NCBI GenBank assembly: GCA_000226015.1
Contig: JH153537.1
Span: 47,552 to 91,244 of the forward strand
DNA length: 43,693 nucleotides
DNA from: Mnemiopsis leidyi
Lineage: Eukaryota > Ctenophora > Tentaculata > Lobata > Bolinopsidae
Reading direction: 5' to 3'
A program made the translations under genes and the position numbers. Below, piece after piece: positions 1 through 12,000 of the stretch; within the stretch, counting starts at the first letter, position 1; every line of letters begins with the position of its first letter. The notes beneath the pieces were generated by a model. That model worked only from the letters and a program-made list of their open reading frames with translations. It had not been told where the DNA came from and made no database searches.

Positions 1-290
1 ACAAATACTCTGTTCTCCTACAGTAAGGTATACAAATACTCTGTTCTCCTACAGCAAGGTATACAAATACTCTGTTCTCCTACAGCAAGGTATACAAATA
101 CTCTGTTCTCCTACAGCAAGGTATACAAATACTCTGTTCTCCTACAGCAAGGTATACAAATACTCTGTTCTCCTACAACAAGGTATACAAATACTCTGTT
201 CTCCTACAGCAAGGTATACAAATACTCTGTTCTCCTACAGCAAGGTATGCAAATACTCTGTTTTTTTACAGTAAGGTATGCAAATACTCT
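1..290. repeat. 31-bp minisatellite, about 9 copies
   Basis: A head-to-tail array with a 31-bp period starts at base 1, so it probably continues beyond the window. Each unit reads acaaatactctgttctccta followed by cagcaaggtat. The last two copies, from about 248, diverge (a T-run replaces the C/T tract and gtatgc replaces gtatac). Each unit carries a pyrimidine tract ending in acag and, four bases later, aaggtat, so it looks like a 3' splice site followed at once by a 5' splice site. No ORF of note crosses it. Confidence 0.97.
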
Positions 291-3200
291 GAGCTACCGG
301 CTGGGCTCTAATTTCTCCATCAACGAGGCAAAATGATATGATGAAAGGACGAATGGTTAATGTTTGCACAAGAAATACAAGAAACTCAGGCGTTATTTAT
401 AGTGGTCATGTAAAAGAAATATGCGACAAGTTTGAAGAGTCGCATTATAAAGAGACGTTAATGGAAAAAATTATAATTTCTACAAGCTAAGAGCTATACT
501 GCTATAGTCATTAAAATGGGATAGAATTACTGATACCAACTCTCTTTCGGCGAAAAGAATAAATTATGTACAGTCGGCATAACTTGAACTAAAGTATTAA
601 CGGAAGTGATAAACGGAAGGTGAATTTTCTACCAAAGGGACCTATTAGATGAAATGTCGAAGTGGGTAAATGTGTCAAAGGGACAAAGACAGCTTGAAGA
701 AGTTAAAGTAGCAAACGTGCTTAAAGTACAAGCATGGTTTTAAATTAGGCTTATAATACTTTGGAAGGTCTAATGTTGATTAGACAAGAGACGTTTCATG
801 TCCTTCATTATTGTTAAACATTTTTTGTCACCAATCGGACTTGGGAGATTTTTGCTGTCATCCACTTGCGAACTTAGTAATTTCAAGAATTAGAAATTAA
901 TTTAATTACGTCAGCTAAATTATTGAGCTTAGTAATCAAGAGTTTTATCCATAATTTTGTTAGGCATCCCTGGTCAAACAAAATAATCATCTAAGATTAA
1001 AAAGGATTAGAAAAGCCACAGCGAGAGCAGGTGCTATCTTCTGAAGTTTCGATAAAGAAATTAAGAAGCACTTTTCATGACGAAGACAATGAGAATAAAC
1101 TCATTTCCAGTTATTCGCTTTTGTTGCCGGCGAACCGCGGTCAGTGTGAGGGTCCGACGTGCGCCACTTAGCCACTTGTATATGACGTCTCATATGTGTA
1201 ACTGTATCTTTTTAAGCAGCCTCAGTCGTGCACATATCTTACATCGATTACTAAGGAACTCAAAAGTTTGAGGTATACAATATCAATTTTAGAGCCAAGA
1301 TAAAATCTACCAACTTTTGCGACACCTCAGTTCAAGAACTAACACCAGCCATTTTTTCTCTTGCTTACATATTCTCTCATAGAAATTGTGCGTTCTTATC
1401 TATTTTGAGGTCTGTACTTCAAAATATTGTTGTCCCAAATCTTTTTTGTCAGGCCATGTTTGAAGTTAAAGTGTCGAGAAAAGGCCGGGGGTGGTTACAT
1501 TTACAAACTTAGTTCAGCCTCCCTAATTAGCTACACAGCACCCCAAGCAGTAAACTTGCCCAACCGGCAAGGAAATACAAGCTGCACTGCTTTCTGTATA
1601 GCGCCCACCGACAACACGCACGGCCCTTTCTTACAGTTTACATTCCTTTAGTGAGCTGTCCCGCTGTCTTACGTACGTGCAGCATGCGGGTGATTTTTCT
1701 CATTACCACACTTTAATAGCTATCACGTTACAGCATCTTGACACTACATGTACAAGTACACGTGACGTGTTATACAATTGTACTCCGGTGTACAAGGAAA
1801 CATGCATGTATATTGCCTGATAAGGAATAAAGAGCGTGACATGTATTTTATTGGCTACACGATAAATATATGTACGGCTGTGTGTTGTGACTGTGTACAA
1901 GCTGTTATCCCTGCCCGAGAACTGACCTCTTGATTTAACCGTACTGCGATTTCTTGTTAACGTTTTCTGTTCGGTTATTAATTTGTCAAGTTTTCCGTAA
2001 ATTCATAATTATAGTGGTATGCTTGTTCCGCTTCCGGTTTATAAAATGATTGCTTTCAGGTTAAATGTTCAAATGAAATTTAGCTATTATAGACAAAAAA
2101 CTGCTGAGGCATGTTGTTAAACACTTTTTATTTCTTAACCAATAACTTAATGTGCCCAATGTAATTCAATATATTCAGACCATTCTTCGAAATCTAGATG
2201 TGATGAATATTAGTTTAAGTTGTCGAAAGTTAGATGAGTATGATCGTGTAAACAAGTGCACCTAATTTGTCAACTTTGTCAACTTTCTCAAAAATCTCTG
2301 ACCGGCTTAATTTGGTTTCAAACCAGCAAATTGCTCGCAATAAGTTCAATACAAGTCATTGACTATATGTATACTGTCAGATCACCAGAATTTCAGAATT
2401 CCACCCTTTTCTTTATTTAACGATTTTTCCTAGAAGATCAGAGATTTTTCCTAGAAGATCAGAGATTAGATATATGCAGTAGCTCTGATCCAAGTGTATT
2501 TGAGTTCTCATCCAATTTTGTTTTTGGGTTTATTCCCTTTGCCAGTCAGAATAATATAATATCAAAGAGCCGTCGCAGCTGAGGCTTTAAGTTTTAACAT
2601 GATCCCGTCAAAACAGTACAGCTAGTGCTACTGAAGTGAAAATATGGTAACGGGCAGAATTAACCTAAATTCTTCTTGTTTCTTGGTTTCACCGTCTTGA
2701 TAATTGGATTCACATCGAACACTGCAATATCCCAAACAAAAACATTTCTTCGCACTATTGGTGAAGTATTAAGCATCATTTCAGGGTTACTTTAATTTAG
2801 GAGCACAAATTCAAGGAAACAAAAATACAGGCTCTCACTATATAACAAAACGCTGCAAACTCTAAACAATCATGTACTAACATCCGACCACAAATCGAAT
2901 AGTAATAGGTGAGTGTTATGGCTATTGTTAAATGTAAGGGGCTCATTTTATCACAAGGGGTCAGGTGTTAGTTACTCCTTCTTACTCCTCCTGAAAGTAC
3001 TATAGCAATATTGTTGACCTGTATAAACTCAACCTTATTATAAGCAGCTCGCTGTGGTATGTCGAGGCACGACGTAGAATATGAAAATTACACATCACAT
3101 ACTGACAAAATCACGGTCGAGAAACAATAAGAAGTGCTCACAGAGAAGAGTGCAGGTAAATACAGGCAAGCACCACCCCGGCCTGCTTAGTACAATGTGA

Positions 3201-3318
3201 ACAACTCAGTTCTCACTCTAATGTATAATGTATATATTATATAGACTTGTATTGGATTGCACCTAACGTATTTTAACGTGTAAGGCGTAAGCAATGATGT
3301 GGGGAGAGAGGTGAGGAT
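291..3318. other. Intergenic region upstream of the CBX gene
   Basis: I see no convincing exon on either strand. The open frames are short, with no domain-like composition and no good splice pair. A 21-bp direct repeat (tttttcctagaagatcagaga) is duplicated in tandem around 2425-2466. The CBX promoter should lie at the right end of this stretch. I see no clear TATA box close to the ATG at 3319. Confidence 0.6.
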
Positions 3319-6300
3319 ATGGGAGATGATGGAGGGACATCGGAGCTGAGGCTGGAAAGTGGGGGTAGTGACCCCACTTTCTACAACGGACTAGGCAGTG
3401 ACCCCACTTTCTACAACGGAGGCAGTGACCCCACCGTTTACACAGTAGAGAAGATCCTGAAGAAGAGAAAACGACAGGGTTCCACGGAGTATCTCGTCAA
3501 GTGGAAGAACTATACTACCAAGTAAGTCGGCTGCCTTTTGACGTAAAATTTTACGCCCTTTCACTTTCAGGACACTTCTAGCGCAAAATTGTCCCATGCT
3601 GAATTTTTAGCTGTCGTTGACTCAAATTTAGTGTTGATAGACTTCGAGAAATTATGAAACTAGCACATCAACACAAGTCACACAACTTTATAATTCCTGT
3701 CAATTTTCAAGCGATTTTACGATAATTTTCCATTCTAGAGTTAGAAGTAGATCTTTAATTTTACTTTTCTGCCGCCAAAGGTTTTTCAGATCTCCAAAGT
3801 CAAGAAATAAGCGTTTAAAACATCCTAACCTCAGATGGAACACCTGGGAGCCGGAAGAGAACATCCTAGACAAACAACTGATTCTGGCGTTCGAGGGGAG
3901 TGACACGTCCCATCTCAGACAGCGACACAGAAACACTTCTGATGTCGAGGACGCCGATTATATAAAAGAAGATAATGTTGTTTTCTCGGTGAGTTCAGGC
4001 TGAGTGCATATGTGTAGGTATTTGTTTGGGCGTGTTTTTCCAAAATTTAGAGAACGCTACGAGTATGTCAAAGACACTGTCGTGGTAGGTATTAATTTTG
4101 ATATTGAGTTTCGTAATTAAGTTATCGATAACGAGTCTTAAGTTAAATTTACTCGTTTTGTCCAAAACCATTCGACTTGAAAGCTGCATCAAGGCCTTTT
4201 CAATTCATGTTCTTTGTTTTGATTGTTTTGTTGGTCCTTTCGACCACATCTTCATATCAAGTTTTAGTTACGTAGTATAGTGAGAGGTTGGGGATGGGTC
4301 GAAAAAGTTGAATGGGGGTGGAAAAACACGATATTCTAAGAATTGTACTAAGTTTGCGAAATCGATAAGATTGAAATTTGAAATACACCTTCAAGAGAGT
4401 ATCCCAAGAAAGTACTAATTGCTGGGACTGGGAGTATTTTACTATATTTATAGATTTATTTCCTATTCCAAAAGGATCTGTAGGATCTTTTAAAGAGTTT
4501 GTCTGCCTCATTTTTCCAGGGAAAATAATAATACATTTAGTTAGGTATTTGAAATATTCCTCATATCATTTATAATGACATATGTCTTCGTGGTGCTACT
4601 AGTAAATGTGCAGAATTAGCGAGTGAATGTAAAAAAAGTGCCAGTCTAAACGAAACAGATACTGACGCACAAACGGCGATAAAAATTTTGACTTTAGCCT
4701 TGAGTCTAAGTTAGACTCATTATCGATTCCAAGTTAAAAAGACCAAAATCTTGAAATACTAAAGCCGACTGACCACAACACACAATATCTGAATGAGTGA
4801 ACATTAAAGGGATATTCGACGAATATTAAAAAGCTAAGAAAATCAAACTATCAGACTAAACCAAAAACATGGTCACAAATTTTAAATTCTATTTCAACGG
4901 GGGGATCAAATTTCTATTCCCCGACTCTCAACAAAAAAAACTGAAGGAAGAACACCCCTCAGCCAGCGAGTATAAGACGAAACCAAGTCCGTGCTGCGAG
5001 GATGTGCTCAGTTCCAACAGGATTTTGGCGGGAAAACGAGGGAGAGGAGGCAGAAAAATTGTCACCAGACAGTCCAACTGACAGTTACAGACCCAAACGC
5101 AAGGTAATTTTGTAAGTTGGAGATTTATCTATAAGTATAAGTGTATCGCTTCAAAACCATGATCATTAATGGAAGATCGATATGTCGATGTTGATTAGCC
5201 TGGGAAAAACTGATGACCGTGATACTACACGAGACAAGTGTCAACTGTCATAGTTGCCATGGCTGCCAAGTTTGGGTGAAACTAACTCTAAGATGATGAT
5301 TAGTTGACCCAGGCCCGGTCAGGCAAGAGTTCGCAAGATAAAATTCCAAACAAAAATCTAAACCTCAACATTAAAGGTTTAGTGAAATTCTGTAACAGAC
5401 AACAGTCGACAAGGACAATCTGCAAGTGCTCTGTGCTTAATTTTCTATGCGACACATAATCTGTAATTAACAATGGCAAACTCGACTCAAATTAGAAAAA
5501 TAAGAAAAATCGCTACAAAACTATCAGGGCTCTGCCGGTGCGAAAATGTCCATAACCAACACGGAAAATAAACTTATTGGCGCTTAGGGCCCCTTCTGTA
5601 ATAAACATAAGGAACAACTGAACCGAAAAGTTAGGTCGGAGTTCAACTTTAACGGATTCGAACAAGTTAAATTACACACGCGTGTAAACTGAGATAAGTC
5701 AAACTCAAAAAGGAAGAAGAATATGGTCAGATTGACAGATCTGGCGCGGTAGAATTAGAACCACATTACACATGAGTTCGTCATTCCTGAGCCATGAGCT
5801 ATAATAGTGAGCTGCGAGTATAAATGTAAGCCGCGCGCACGTGCATACTGCATAATATAAAATGTGAACTAGCACTACTTTTGAATCCCAGCGTAGCCGA
5901 TTAGTCATTAGTGAATAGTGCTGGGAATCATAAGTCATTAGTTATAAGTAAGGACTTAGCCAGACATGGGTCTGGCCTGCTGCCGCCCCAAGGCCAATAT
6001 TCAATTAAATTATTTCTAATTGAGACGGGCCGGAGCGGGAGACGAATACCATTATGAGATTATGTACATATGTAGCAGCAGCAACAATGATGCTGACAGT
6101 GACCACTACAACTGAGATCAGAGATGGGCTTCAACTGGAAAGAACCTGCCTGAATGAAATAGAGTGCTCTCAATGATGGATTGTAGGTTGATAGGAATAT
6201 TAAGGAGTGACACCACTTAATCCAGAAGGCATGAGAACGGGCCTAAACTTAAGTCAAATTTTAAAGTCAAATTCCAGTTATCATAGATGAAAAATTGGTA

Positions 6301-6860
6301 ATACTTTAATCCAGGGTGAGATCTCTATTTTCCATCAGAATATTTGGGAGTATTAGTCACTCAATCAGTCCAAGCTTAGTTCACACTATGTTTTACATGA
6401 CATTTTCACCTCTCAGTCCTACTCCTAGTCTTATTCATATATTAATTTCAGAGAACATCGGACAGCTCCACGACAAAGTCGGAAGCCAGTGATTACAACC
6501 CTCTAGCCTCCAACTATTTCACTGTTACTAAACCTCTAATTCGACCTCCCTCTTTTGACATCTCTCAGAGATCGATATCGGACTTCGTGTTCAACATCGA
6601 AGGTAAGTGTTTACCTAATACTTTGGCATCTCGATTCTCATTGACCAATGTGAAATTTAATGAAAGCGGATAAGTGACAATGTGTCGTGGTACCGGTGCA
6701 ATAACCTAAACCTTACATTTCAGACAAATGGAAGCAAAAGCGGATAGAAGAGACGAAAATTAAAGTTCAGGGAAAGACGGTTACAATTCAGGAATGCAAA
6801 ACTCCTGCTAACTTTTTCTGGTTTACAGGCAGAAAATCAAGGACCAAATACACAATTTGA
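3319..6860 (+). CDS. Polycomb-group chromobox protein (CBX/Pc), 5 exons, 261 aa
   Basis: Coding exons are 3319-3521, 3835-3988, 4963-5103, 6452-6602 and 6724-6860 (TGA). Phases agree at every junction (2, 0, 0, 1). In the Polycomb family this protein binds trimethylated H3K27 and joins PRC1 through a C-terminal box. Residues about 40-92 form a chromodomain: VYTVEKILKK, EYLVKWKNY, then KWNTWEPEENIL across the first intron. The basic TTK before WNTWEPE is Pc-like; HP1 has acidic residues there. The last exon carries a Pc-box-like strand, KVQGKTVTIQEC followed by TPANFF (about residues 229-247), and no chromoshadow domain. RPKRKR at the exon 3/4 junction could be a nuclear localisation signal. 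Length fits small CBX proteins such as CBX7. Oddities are an N-terminal SDPTFYNG tandem repeat and Tyr65 at the third aromatic-cage position. The exon 3 acceptor is the least certain junction. I give no symbol because the vertebrate CBX2/4/6/7/8 paralogues cannot be assigned one-to-one. Confidence 0.88.
3364..3436 (+). repeat. Coding tandem repeat in the CBX N-terminus (SDPTFYNG)
   Basis: About 30 bp (agtgaccccactttctacaa plus a cgga-type spacer) occurs twice in full and a third time truncated, directly before the chromodomain. It encodes GSDPTFYNG, GSDPTFYNG and GSDPTVY. The third copy runs into the first strand of the chromodomain (VYTVEK), so the repeat seems to have grown by duplication of the chromodomain's leading edge. 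Confidence 0.9.
3989..4962 (+). other. CBX intron 2
   Basis: The donor after TTTTCTCG is gtgagt. The acceptor is placed at cacccctcag, 4953-4962, because it preserves frame into a 141-bp exon ending PKRK. No other exon or RNA gene is visible. Confidence 0.6.
5104..6451 (+). other. CBX intron 3
   Basis: The intron runs from donor gtaatt to acceptor tattaatttcag, 1.35 kb. I see no nested gene and no repeat array. Confidence 0.7.
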
Positions 6861-8805
6861 TTGGATAAGATTATTTGAAAATAAGTTACTATGATATGGT
6901 CACGGATGGCGGGTGTCTAATCATTTAACTGTAAGTGTAACATGGTACGGTACCGTCCATCGATAGTGATGAGAATGCCCAAATTAGAAATCAAGTTCAT
7001 TTAATTAGAATTGGATTTGGATTTGGAATTCATGCTTTCAAATTCAAGCTGATTCTGTTCACTGGCGTTTTCATATTTTCCATGAATCGTCACGTTCAGC
7101 CTTTAAGCTGGCAAATGTCAGGCAGGTTGAATTTGCTCGTTTTCGCCGTATTTTTATTGATTTTTTACCCATGGCTAATTGTGATGAGAAATGATAATAC
7201 ACATTTTTAGGTATTTACAAAATATACATTTCAGTATTGTGATACTATTAGTTATAGCAGAGAATTGAATAAATATTTTATAATTCTAGTGTAAATTCTA
7301 CATTTATTATGTTACTCAGTATTCAGTTTGGTTTACAAAATTTTAACTTAAAGGAACGAAATATAAGTTTGACTTGAATTTCAACTTTGGAAAAAAATAT
7401 CAGACCAAAGCCACAGATTCAGCTGATTTAATCAACAGGGATTGTTGCACACAAATCGTTGTGTCGGATAATCATAAATGATGGGCACGTAATTAAATTT
7501 TCAAACTTATCTAGAAACAACAGCATTGCTCTGAAAAAGGTTTCGTGCCAGGAATAACCTATATTGGTTTTATCTTATGTGGTACAACCAGATCTATATC
7601 AATTATGCGATATCATAATTCTCACGAAACGAGATTCAACGTCAGTCCCATGATGAGTAAGATTCAGAAATTGTAATTAATTACTAATTAAACGTCTGGT
7701 TCAAGGTACAACTGCACACTTCCAAAATCACGTAGACCCAAAATAGGAACCCGTTTCATTGTTTCTCTACCGTATGTACAAGCACTGACGAAGAGATAAT
7801 AATAGAAAATCGAAAAGATAATTTACAAAAAACCTAGAATCATCTGAAAACAAACACGTTTTAAACTTAAATTTGAAACTCAAGATCATACAAGGTAAAC
7901 CAGGGGGTTGGACACATCAGACAAACTTGTACTGAAACGGTCTTTTTATACTCCTATACAAGACGCGACCAACCAGAGGCAATTTCTGTTCACAGCAAAA
8001 CATTCTTTACGCAATAGTTCAATATAGCACTAAGGACATTTTACTACCTACTAACAGATAGGAAACTGAATTTGGGCCTTATATACTATGCTATAGCGGC
8101 CCCAGGGCTCCAGGGCACTGAGTAGATATCTACTAGAAACTATAACAGACCTCAGAGGGAGTATACTTTCGAAAATATGATCTGCTGCAGAAAATGGAAC
8201 TATATGTGAACCTAAATTTATAGATTAGGTGAAAGATCAACCAATTTGTTGATTGTTGATGAATTGGCCAATAATGTAGGAAAGTGGGGCTATCTTAAGA
8301 ATAAGAAAAATGCTTGATGTAATGATGTATCTTATGGTATTATTTTCAAGCGCAAAAAGGATTTGACCAAATTGGGTATAACTATCCACCATATGCACTG
8401 CAAAAATGATGCGTCATGAACAATTTTTGCGATAACTAATTTTTAACTTGTTATTGATGCGGAAATGCTTAAGCAACTTAACCAATAAAATTCAATCGTG
8501 AAATATTTATCAACTTGTGGGCTGGTGTTACCACTTACACGCTTCTACTTCAAGCACACTCGTCAAATTTTCGAAAAAATTAAATTTCTAAAAATTCCTG
8601 TCTTTTGTCAAATTTTAAAAAGAAGTATCCATCTAAAGTTCGAAGATATCAAGTTCGGCTGCTTCTAGGTGGTAGGAATAACTACTTGGCGAACTCCAAG
8701 ATCGTTCCAACAGCGCCCTGTACAAGCTGGAAATATTGGCGTAGAATCTGACAAGTTAAAAACACTGTTTTCAGCCTGGTCTGATTCAGATCAGACCCTG
8801 CATCC
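6861..8805. other. Intergenic gap between convergent genes
   Basis: The CBX gene (+) and the IRAG-like gene (-) end tail to tail here, so the stretch should hold both 3' UTRs. No coding exon is visible. A clear poly(A) signal for the minus-strand gene was not found close to its stop codon. Confidence 0.6.
7268..7273 (+). terminator. Candidate poly(A) signal of the CBX gene
   Basis: aataaa lies about 410 bp after the CBX stop codon in AT-rich DNA. It is the first canonical hexamer I noticed downstream on this strand. No cDNA supports it here. Confidence 0.45.
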
Positions 8806-9070
8806 TCACAGCAGAGGTTTGTCCCGGTCGGGCACGTTCAGGAAGTGGGAGGTGATGAACTCCTGTAGGGAGATGTACCCCGTCCCCAGAGTGTACCCCG
8901 AGTGTTCCGGTAGGGGCACCGTTATCAGGAGGAGGAACAGGACCAGCAGGTTGATGAAGACTGTGCAGAAGATTGTGCGGAGGGTGGCGGCGGGGGTGGC
9001 GGCGCCGCCGTAGAACAGGTGGTTGCTGTGTTTCTTGTAGAACGCCACCTCTCGCTCCAGCTTTGAAGCT
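8806..9070 (-). CDS. IRAG-like gene: last exon with membrane anchor
   Basis: RASKLEREVAFYKKHSNHLF is followed by one hydrophobic helix (TIFCTVFINLLVLFLLLITV) near residues 1303-1321 and a 36-residue tail ending DRDKPLL. A single C-terminal helix after a cytosolic coiled coil matches the tail-anchored layout of IRAG2/Jaw1. The tail lacks the PPPT ending of classical KASH peptides. Confidence 0.88.
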
Positions 9071-12000
9071 CTGAAATTTTATTTATTAGCACTTAGATTG
9101 ATAGGGTTATATTTGAAATAATACCGCAAATTACCTGAATCAAAACATTGTGACTTAAATGTTAAAGACGCAAACCATAAAAATGCTTTGACAAAGAGCC
9201 ACTCGCTGAATAATGGGCTGAGTAGAGAGCAAAAAACAAAGCTAAATTCTATAAAGGACAAAAATATAATTTTTTAAGAAAATAGAACTTATGGCTGTAG
9301 GTAGCTCTTTTATCTGAATGCTGACTTTTAAACACACGTACAGATCAATCAATTGATATTTGATTTCTTATTTGATGGGCCAAGAAGGTAAACTTGAAGT
9401 CAACTAGGGCACTCAAGACTTTAAAAGCTAAGACGATTAAGTTTTGCGTTTTATCCATCTAAAGATTTTCACACATAGAAGGACTCTAAATAAGTTCACC
9501 GCAACGCGAAACCATGAAAACTACCAACTGTTTGCGAGAAAATATTCTTGATAGGCTCAGTCGAACTCTAACATCAACAACTGATCTATTTCGTCAAAGT
9601 GTCTATTAATTGTGGGTGTGTCTAGGTTTTCTGGAAAATCTGTGAGATCTAAAGGGGTCCCCTCAGATTCCGGCGTTTGCCTGCAGTACAGAACTTTACT
9701 AACGAAGCTGTACTGTACTGACTTGCTAAATAAGAATCTAAAATTTTAAAACAATTTTTTTATTTTCGTAAAAATAAATTTATCATCAAAGTAAAAACGA
9801 ACCTCTTATTGAGACTATCGACATTTTCATCACAGGATCTCTGCTCCTTCTTGATGTTGTCGAATGTATCATGAAGACCTGAAGACAGGCCACCTCGGTA
9901 ACCCTCTTTGTACAACGCCTCCTTGTCAGCCCCTAACGTTTCAACCGTCTTCATCCGTTGCATCATCTCAGTGGCACGTCGGTTTGCAAGATCAGGCTCA
10001 GCAGGGGTCTTCACCATTAGGTTCTTTACAACACCTGAAGATGGTTTAGACTTAGAGAAAAATAACTGCTAACTAACTAGTAAGATAACTGATGAGATAA
10101 CTAAGAACTGATGAGATAACTGCTAATATTAACTAGAAAGAAAAATAGGACAAATATGATCATATGATATTGGACAGAATGAACTTGTACATGTAATACT
10201 GAAAAGTCAGCCAGTTGAAATTTTATAGCCGGTTGAATAGGAGGATATACGAAAAAGATAACGATCCATTCATCGCTTGATATAGTTCCACAATATTTTT
10301 GTGGAACTGCGATGTTTTCGTGTATACAGCGAGGATTTATGTGCTTGAAAACATCGCAGTTGCCAATTTGTGTACTTGAAGCTATGTGAGTGTCAGAACA
10401 CAGAAACAATAAGAAGCAGTTTTGGTATATACCCCACTTCTTGAAGTTCCTAAGTTTGATTTTCTAACAAATAATAAACAAAAGTTAAAATCAAATGAAA
10501 GTTTAATTTAAGTTTTAAATCAATTGAAAGGCATTAGAAAATGCCTCTCGTCAATGTCCACAGCTAGCCAGCGCCTTGAAGTCTATACTGACAATGAGTC
10601 AATAAAGCACGTGACGCTAATTTGAAAATCTTGAGCTGTTCTGAGAGCGGAATTCATTTGTACTTCATCTGCATCTGGTAGCGAATGCGAGTGGAAAGTT
10701 GATTGAAATAAAAGCCAGGTACGGCATGACGGTAACGGATGTGACGTAGCGTACACATGTCTGTGGATTATATGTAATTTTAAATTGAGGTTTTCTTGGA
10801 TCGTCATCATGGTTCACGAAATTCCAAATTCCAAAAAATATCCAGACTCAGCGGTAAAATGATCGAAGTTTCAAAACGTGAATTTGTAAAGAAACAGGTT
10901 TAAGAGGAGTACACAGAGAACGGCTAAGAAGGCACAAAGGTTAATTGGAAAATCCCAGTCTCAGTGACTAGAAAGTGCAGAATAACGTTAGAGGAGTTAA
11001 GTGTCAAACTAAAATGAAGTTTCACCCAAAATTTGTCACCTGCACTACTTTCCCACTCGAGTTCGGGATTGGTAGTTCTACTACCACTTTCCCATTCAAG
11101 ATCGGGAGTTGCAGTTCTACTGCTACTCGCAGACGTTGACTCAAGCTCACTATCTACAGTCGATTGGAGGGTCGATAAGTTATTAAGTTTATGTTTAAAT
11201 TACACAAAATTAGATAGCTATGTTTGCAGTATTGTATCTGAAATGGCCTAGCTATGCCTATGCTGATTTAGGTCAAAATGATGAAATGTCGTACCAGCAA
11301 ATGAAGAGAAAACACTGCTGTGTTCAGAAGCCTGCATCTGCTTCTGTTTCTCCTCATCCTTCCTCATGGCGGCGGCGACTGCTAGGGTCTTCTTCCGAAC
11401 TGCGGCCCGGTCGACGTCCTTCTTTGGCAGGCCCAGGTCTGCGTTCTGGTTACACAAGGCCAGGGCAGCAGTCAGGGACTTCTTCGTGTGGAAATTGTGG
11501 GCCACCATCACCTGAAGACGGATATTAGTTAGATAGTTCTATAGTTGCTGTGTTCGAATTTATCTGATCTGATGGTATGAGAGTAAACTTAGTCAATTTA
11601 TAAAGAATTATTTCCTGTACAACGAGATCAAACCTCGAAATGTCGAATGTTTTTCTCTTCTTGCTGACATTTGCCGGTGGCAAGAGAAGAGTTGGTTAGA
11701 GTTTCCACGGTTTCAGGGAGAAGTGAGAGCGTCCTGGAGAGCTCCTCCGTCTGTTGTCGCTTATCTTCGGGCAGGAAGTCGCTTCTCAGAGCGGTCAGTA
11801 GACCTTTTATCTTCTCAACTCTGAACGATATGGATTAAGATGGAATAACAGTAACATGCCTGGCGTATCAATTTACGATAAGTGACTCGTACCTTTTTAT
11901 AATGTCATAAAGGTTTCATAAGATCATACACTTTTCGTAAGATCACAGAAATAAAGTTTGCAAAAACAAAACTTACTCTAATTTAAAACTGGAAGAAGCC

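Noticed and set aside
1..290. CRISPR-like regular array
   Set aside because: Direct tandem repeats without unique spacers, in a eukaryotic genome.
10600..10664. Possible cassette exon (DADEVQMNSALRTAQDFQIS) on the minus strand
   Set aside because: The entry phase fits the exon at 11295, but no donor in phase 1 occurs before the stop; kept out of the model.
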